64,000 bases of DNA from positions 5,642,001 to 5,706,000 of the forward strand of contig OZ176053.1 of NCBI GenBank assembly GCA_964247055.1, read 5' to 3'. The translations under genes were made by a program, and so were the position numbers. The DNA comes from Paragordius varius. Taxonomy: Eukaryota; Nematomorpha. Under the pieces are notes generated by a model. It was given only the letters and a program-made list of their open reading frames with translations. It did no database searches and was not told the origin of the DNA. Below, piece after piece: positions 59,001 to 64,000 of the stretch. Positions within the stretch are counted from its first letter, which is position 1. Each line of letters starts with the position of its first letter.

Positions 59001-61368
59001 CGTTCTTATGGACAAAACTTTGGCGGAAACTTTTCAAACTTATGTTGGTTGCCAAAATTATTCAAGTAACCAATTTTATTGATACATTAAATAAAAATAT
59101 ATTTTGAAAATATTGTTAATTTAGAACCCATATTTCGAGGTAGACCCCGTAAAGAAATAATACCAGTACCTGATCAAAGTGCAAATTCTATTTTAACCAA
59201 TGAAATATCGACTGTTTCCCCCTTTTCCAAAATTTACCCGCTAAAACGGAAGAGTTTTGGGAAAATCAAAAGATACTCTCCATACCTAAGTCTTTCGAGT
59301 TCATTGTGCCACACGCCAATCCAAGGGTATTAAGTACAATTTAACTTTGTTATTTAACTTTTTGGCAATTAAACCCAGGATAATTGTGTATTGTATTAAA
59401 AGCACTGCCTAGTTTTAATCAAAAATAATGAAATGTTATATAATTTATTTAAGTAAACCAGAGATTAGTAAAAAGTACCAATTAAAGGAAACAAGCGGAC
59501 AAAACAAAAATATCACCGAAAATCGGAGGAAAACTAAATCTAAACCGGATATTTTTAACGCAAAACTTCCGATCGATATTGATCAATATAGACGACAACG
59601 CGAAATATTTTTGATACGGCTATATGAATTTATGAAATATATGAATACACCTATACGGAAAATACCAAGCCTAGGACCTAATCCAAGTATTTTTGCTTGA
59701 AATACATATTTTTCGGGAATGTATAATATTGAAAATCTGATTTAATATAGGAAAATTGTGAAACTTTTAAACTTTATTAAAATTAAATTTTTTGGTTATT
59801 AAAAGAGTCTCAAAACTATTATAGCCCAGTTATTTTTATTTTTCAGGTTTAATTATATAATTTTGCATCTGTTTATGACCATCAACTGCATCTAGCGGTA
59901 AGATCATTATTTTTTTGATCGATCAAGAAACCAACCCTAAATGTGGGCATGTATCTATCAAACAGTGTTCTTTATGTCTGAGTTCCCCCTATCATCAAAC
60001 TTTTAACATGCCCCTCCGTCTAAGAGTTATAGTTTTAAGTTAAAGCATAAAAAAATGTAAAGATAATTTATCACGCCTTCCAGATTATGATTCCCTAGTT
60101 TAGTTGATATCGATTAGACAAAATAAAGCCGCGCGCTGCCTCAAGGGCCATGCACCATATAGTATTGATGATTTCATTCTTTGACACATTTGAAGATGTT
60201 GAAATAGACACATCCAACAATTAATGAATGTTTTAAAGTCATTAAAAAGCATAGGGCCGAGGGTTAAATTATTGATCTAAATTCTAGGAACAAAACAAAA
60301 CTTATTTATACCCCCAAAATTTGCTAAATAATTATTATATATCTATGATATACAGTTAATGTGTCATCCTTATAATTTAGTGGATTTATATGAATTTTAT
60401 CGCATGGTTTTGGCAAACGGAGGATATAACAATGTTAAAAAACAACGACTCTGGAGAAGGATATATGAGAAAATGGGAGGATACCCTCATAATACCAGTG
60501 CTGCAACGACATTACGAAAGCATTACGAAATGTAAACTATAAAATTCTGCGTCATTTTCAGTTAGTTAATCATAAAGATGTAAAAATATTTTTGATAAGC
60601 AAAACTTTAAACAGGAAAAATGATACATTTTACTAAACCAATAAATATGACACAATCTAATAGGATAAGAAAATTTTCCACCACTTGTTAAAATCGTGGC
60701 TAATTTTTATAACCTAATATTAATTCATTATTTATTCGCGGTGCTATGATGTAATCATATTAAATTATCTAATATTTTATATCCATAGTTTACTACTTAA
60801 GTATGAAAACTGTGAAAAAGAAAATCCATCGCTATTAGATTCCTTTGCTAATGAACACATTTCAACAAATGGTTTCGATTTAGGCAAACCGCCTGAAAAT
60901 AAAGAACAAAGATCGGATGAATATGACTTTCCTGTTATGATGAATGGTACAGATAACACGATTCAGAATAGAAGATACGTGTATGATTATCGTAATTTCG
61001 AATCACACAGCAGTAATAAAAGTGATTCTGAACAAACCTTTATACCGATTCAGGGTGATATTACATGTGTAAAGCCTAAGCCTAGTGATGAAATAGAATG
61101 CACAGATATAGATTTTATCCTTGAACCTGCGTTTAATCCATCTCATATAGTTAATAATAATGTAAATTGCAATAATACCTATGATGAAGGCTTTAATGAT
61201 ATTTTGGACAAAAAGTTTTGCATGAACAATTTACTTTCGCCAACATTTTATCAACCATTAAATTACTTTAAGGAAGAAAACACTCTTTTACCAGTTCAAT
61301 CTTTGCGCAATGATAACTATGTGGTTTCAATTGGTTTTAAACAGGAATATAATCAAAATAATTTTTAG
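53027..61368 (+). CDS. ARID5-like DNA-binding protein (ARID domain), ten exons
   Basis: Probable chromatin or transcription regulator. Exons 53027-53068, 53102-53189, 53915-54116, 54363-54453, 56961-57045, 58847-59065, 59125-59326, 59454-59686, 60381-60531 and 60789-61368 join in phase to 630 residues. The N-terminal part (about 18-170) follows ARID5: WTKGSYTFYKSIKYSF, IRVGDFSFICLSS, FLVKICNIWMNSNKRLF and NEVYQLGKNVIMPLAKFIEA. An AT-hook-like GRPRK lies near 247. The ARID domain (about 351-441) reads FLIRLYEFMKYMNTPIRKIP, then MVLANGGYNNV, WRRIYEKMGG, NTSAATTLRKHYE, as in the ARID5 family, which binds AT-rich DNA. The C-terminal 190 residues are low in motifs. Intron 1 is 33 nt. Introns 4 and 5 hold three transposons. 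Confidence 0.88.
55375..55387. repeat. Poly-C run of 13
   Basis: Thirteen consecutive C in a genome of very low GC, inside ARID5-like intron 4. It stands out from the composition and may be polymorphic or an assembly weak point. Confidence 0.9.
55691..55979. mobile_element. Minisatellite-armed miniature element, copy 2
   Basis: Starts ACATTTACAATTCAAATTCA and ends GTAAATGGTATA, with the centre landmark GTGTTTTCGGGCTAAT shared with the copy at 34822-35221. Here the left arm has one repeat unit and the right arm four decayed ones. Its right end abuts the CAGGG element at 55980. Confidence 0.75.
55980..56905. mobile_element. CAGGG-ended element with dense GGAACC/GGTTCC subterminal arrays
   Basis: 926 bp, from CAGGGCTTGGAACC to GGTTCCAAACCCTG (inverted tips with one mismatch). 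About 180 bp at each end are made of repeats of GGAACCGG, CCCCGGTTC and similar, inverted between the two ends; the 500-bp centre is plain. CAGGG tips suggest hAT, but flanks ATGGTATA and ATATATAT agree only partly. No transposase. A degraded relative is at 13953-14540. Confidence 0.7.
57432..58362. mobile_element. hAT-type non-autonomous element, 931 bp, with 8-bp target duplication
   Basis: Tips TAGGGGTGGCCAAACGG and GTCGGCCACCCCTG are inverted repeats. Flanks CTATACAT (57424-57431) and CTATATAT (58363-58370) are an 8-bp duplication with one mismatch. It lies in ARID5-like intron 5. The interior has no frame that I recognise as a transposase; one short frame near the right end is not conserved with anything I know. 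Confidence 0.8.
60090..60300 (+). repeat. Possible LINE scrap in ARID5-like intron 8
   Basis: One frame reads QNKAARCLKGHAPYSIDDFI, faintly like the post-RT block of non-LTR elements, and the stretch GCCGCGCGCTGCCTCAAGGG is GC-rich for this genome. It is too short to be sure. Confidence 0.25.
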
Positions 61369-62136
61369 AATTTTCGCGAAAAATGCTATAATTGAAAAAT
61401 AAATTAACGTTGATAAAAAACTGTATTGTAATAATATGGAAATATTTGATGCGCAAAATAAATGGTTGGCTTTCTTTGTGATCAAATGCTGAAAATGTTT
61501 TGGTCAAAACTTATACCTATACAATTTATATATTTCGCCCAAATTTTGAAACCACATTTATTTAGCTATATTAACAAAAAACTTTGGTAGATTGGATTTT
61601 ACCGGGATGCTTTAAAAGAATGTGAACGGTTATGATTTTATCTAAACAGTACCATAATTGATTAGATTAGTAAAACCTTAAGCACAAAATTCTAATAATA
61701 ATAATAAAAACAATAAGCGCTAATACACCCAAATATTATTGTAAAATAATAGATCTTCACAAGGTTTGAAAGAACTCGTTGCTAACAAGGGTAAAAAATT
61801 TTGTAAAAAAGTATTTTCGCTCAGAAATATTTTATAAATTAGACGACATAAAAGAGGATTAACTCATGTATTAAATTGATAAATCTGTCAAAATATATTA
61901 CGAATCATAATAATCCATTTTTCACTATCTATTAATTTAAACTCATCTTAAATAAACCAAAAAAATCTTTTTTAAAATGATAAATACCAGAATAGAAGGT
62001 GTTATGCGTCAAATTTTCTCGTCTAATAAATCTTTGATAGAATTTAAGAAATATGGTTATATAAGAAAATAAAATATAATTGCTATAAATAACAAATTTT
62101 TTTTTATTCACAAGTATGTACAATAAATTGATGTAA
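61369..62136. other. Convergent 3' interval between the ARID5-like gene and SNRPD1
   Basis: Holds the 3' ends of two convergent genes; AATAAA occurs at about 61397 (GAAAAATAAATTAACG) on the plus strand. No other feature is visible. Confidence 0.45.
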
Positions 62137-62608
62137 TTATCGACGAGGAGGACCGCGTCCTCTCCCGCGACCACCACGTCCACGACCTCTTCCACCACGA
62201 GCTCCACCAGGTTTGCGAACTAAAATAATTGAATATTATGTAAAGAGTGTTCACTCATATATATATATATATGCCAAATACTTACTGTCACGTTTTTTGT
62301 GTGAAGTTTCCTCCGTCAAAAGATTATCGATGTTTAATGAGTCAGGTAAAATGCAATATCGTATGTTATTTCCACGCACACTAACGCTATCTTGGCTAAC
62401 TGGTTCGGAATTTTTGTGGGTAACTTTGCATGCTTTTAAATGTATATTCATAGACATATCAACACCTTATAATAACAATAAAATATACCGCATATTGTCC
62501 CGTAGATTTGGGTTCCATTTTTTAGCTCAACCGTAACCGTTTCATGACTCAATTTCATAAGAAATCTAAAAAACAATAAAAATTGAATGCATACCTAACT
62601 AACTTCAT
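62137..62608 (-). CDS. SNRPD1: Small nuclear ribonucleoprotein SmD1
   Basis: Core Sm-ring protein of the spliceosomal U snRNPs. Four exons, 62608-62595, 62565-62489, 62465-62286 and 62219-62137, give 117 residues (human 119). The start [20 protein letters not shown] and the block [20 protein letters not shown] are almost identical to human SmD1, and the tail is the expected Arg-Gly repeat ([18 protein letters not shown]), normally a target for symmetric arginine dimethylation. Introns 1 and 2 are only 29 nt and 23 nt; a tiny first exon of 14 nt codes four and two-thirds residues. An acceptor-like AAATTAG stops one base before the ATG. It converges on the ARID5-like gene. Confidence 0.96.
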
Positions 62609-64000
62609 TCTAATTTATATGGCCGCCACACAAACAATAAAAAACAAACGTATGATATAATACGAATTTTATAATTATCAGAAGAATAGATGTTTCAATG
62701 TATAAGCATCCTAATGCAATATAATAGGAGTAAAATTGTTTCAGTTTAAAATATAATGGCAAAAATAAATATTTTCCTCAGAATTTGGACACAATAATGA
62801 AAATATTTATATCAAAAACATTCATCAATCATTAAATCAAGAATATATATATAATGTGAGGACAAGAAAAATGTCAAAATCTCATATTATGCCTTTTCGG
62901 GTAACACAGATCATATTAAAATTTCACGTCCAGGGGTTAATAAAATATCTGGATGAAATATATCTGATGGTATATCAGGATTATCATGGTGCTTTTCGTA
63001 TGGGCCATACGAGTGATATAAGAAATTAATATGACATTATAATAATTGCTCCTTATTAGAAAATAACAAAATATGCACATATTTTGTTAATTTTTTAATA
63101 CCTTTTGAATTTTGTCCTAATTTACCTGTTGGGGTATTTTCCCAAATAGTTTTGTAATAAAACTTTTTGAAAGCTGTTGTTAAATGTTAATTATAAAACA
63201 TCGTTCACATATATTAGATAAAAAAGCTAGAGTCTAAAACTGGTAGAGCTCCAAGTTTGAAACGAACACCTGATTTTAAAATTAAAATATATCATGTTTT
63301 TGGTGGAAAAATGTAGAAGCATGTTAAAGTAAATTATTTACACGTTTTAACCATAATATACATTTTAGCCTGTTGCATGAAAAAGATAGAAAAAATGGCG
63401 TCAAAAAAGTTTGATATCAGGATTTTATGATTTTACATTTTTGGCAAAATTTTGTTAAAATTACATATTTGAAAAAAATTAGCATTTTTTTGAAAAAATT
63501 TATGTTAAAATTTGACATATATTTTAAAGTTTTCATCCCGCGATTTCTGCCTTTTGCGCCTTTTAGATAACTATTGCATACACATCCTTAAAAAAATCTT
63601 TTGAAACTACTATATACTAATAGGAAAATGTATCGGGTTTATCAACGTTTGTTTTGGCTCTTATCTAGTGTTTTAATAAAATTTTATACATTTTTTTGGT
63701 AAGTTACTCAAAAAATTGCAAATGTGCACGTTTTGTTAATAAATATTTTTTAATGAAGGCTAAAGAGGCTGTATTTGCAAAATTATCACTTTAATATATC
63801 ATAAATGAAGTAAAACAAAAGAAATAATATTGGTAAATTAATTCAGAAAAATGTTTATTTATTTTATCATTGTTTAAAATCGATATTGCATGGGTTAATA
63901 AAAAAGTTCCATTTGACTTGCAAAAGCGAGGCAAGTTGACCACCAAATACAAGTAAGCCTGCAATAGTACACTTGAAGATCGGTGAAAAAAAAACATTTC
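62609..64000. other. Right-edge region, no established gene
   Basis: Mostly AT-rich. Two minus-strand stretches look faintly coding: 62911-62984 (listed separately) and about 63864-64000, whose frame TIAGLLVFGGQLASLLQVKW would be a membrane segment of a gene entering from the right. Neither is established. Confidence 0.35.
62911..62984 (-). CDS. Possible terminal exon of an unknown gene entering from the right
   Basis: After an acceptor-like TACGAAAAG the minus strand reads HHDNPDIPSDIFHPDILLTP and ends GREILI before a TGA. The amino-acid mix looks coding and the frame also stays open a little upstream. No matching donor exon was found and the protein is not recognised. Confidence 0.25.

Overview
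The window is a very AT-rich stretch of an animal nuclear genome: spliceosomal GT-AG introns, the standard code, and animal-type families (a metabotropic glutamate receptor, an ADAMTS-like protease, a MARVEL four-span protein, an ARID5-like regulator). Ten introns, spread over six genes, are only 23-33 nt long, next to ordinary introns of 0.1-4 kb. I cannot name the species. Ultra-short introns with very low GC suggest a reduced, probably parasitic invertebrate; an orthonectid or dicyemid (mesozoan) is my best guess, as an inference only.

Left to right: (1) 494-4280, minus, the N-terminal half of nucleoporin NUP93, running off the left edge. (2) 4.3-8.6 kb, no gene, several copies of one inverted-repeat miniature transposon and a decayed hammerhead-ribozyme repeat. 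(3) 8681-11506, minus, a five-exon MARVEL-type four-span membrane protein. (4) 11.5-15.4 kb, transposon and LINE fragments. (5) 15375-19243, minus, translocon-associated protein alpha (SSR1) with a LINE in its last intron. (6) 19330-27848, plus, ribosome-biogenesis factor TSR1 in 17 exons, head-to-head with SSR1 (86 bp between start codons); introns 7 and 9 hold LINE remnants in both orientations. (7) 30077-32460, plus, a short ADAMTS-like metalloprotease, with a well-formed hammerhead ribozyme on the opposite strand of intron 1. (8) 32.8-38.4 kb, small unrecognised genes, a Ser/Thr-rich protein gene and a transposon whose inverted repeats are built of a 21-bp minisatellite. (9) 38978-48596, minus, a complete metabotropic glutamate receptor with a ~160-bp satellite array and a hAT-type miniature element in its introns. 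(10) 48.6-53.0 kb, no gene, two miniature transposons. (11) 53027-61368, plus, an ARID5-like DNA-binding protein in 10 exons, with three transposons in introns 4 and 5. (12) 62137-62608, minus, the core snRNP protein SmD1 with two micro-introns.

The genes do not form one pathway. They are mostly conserved cell machinery (nuclear pore, ER translocon, 40S assembly, spliceosome) plus signalling, protease and transcription genes. Exon coordinates quoted here were read by eye from GT-AG sites, reading-phase continuity and remembered family alignments; most exon joins keep phase exactly. No database search was possible.
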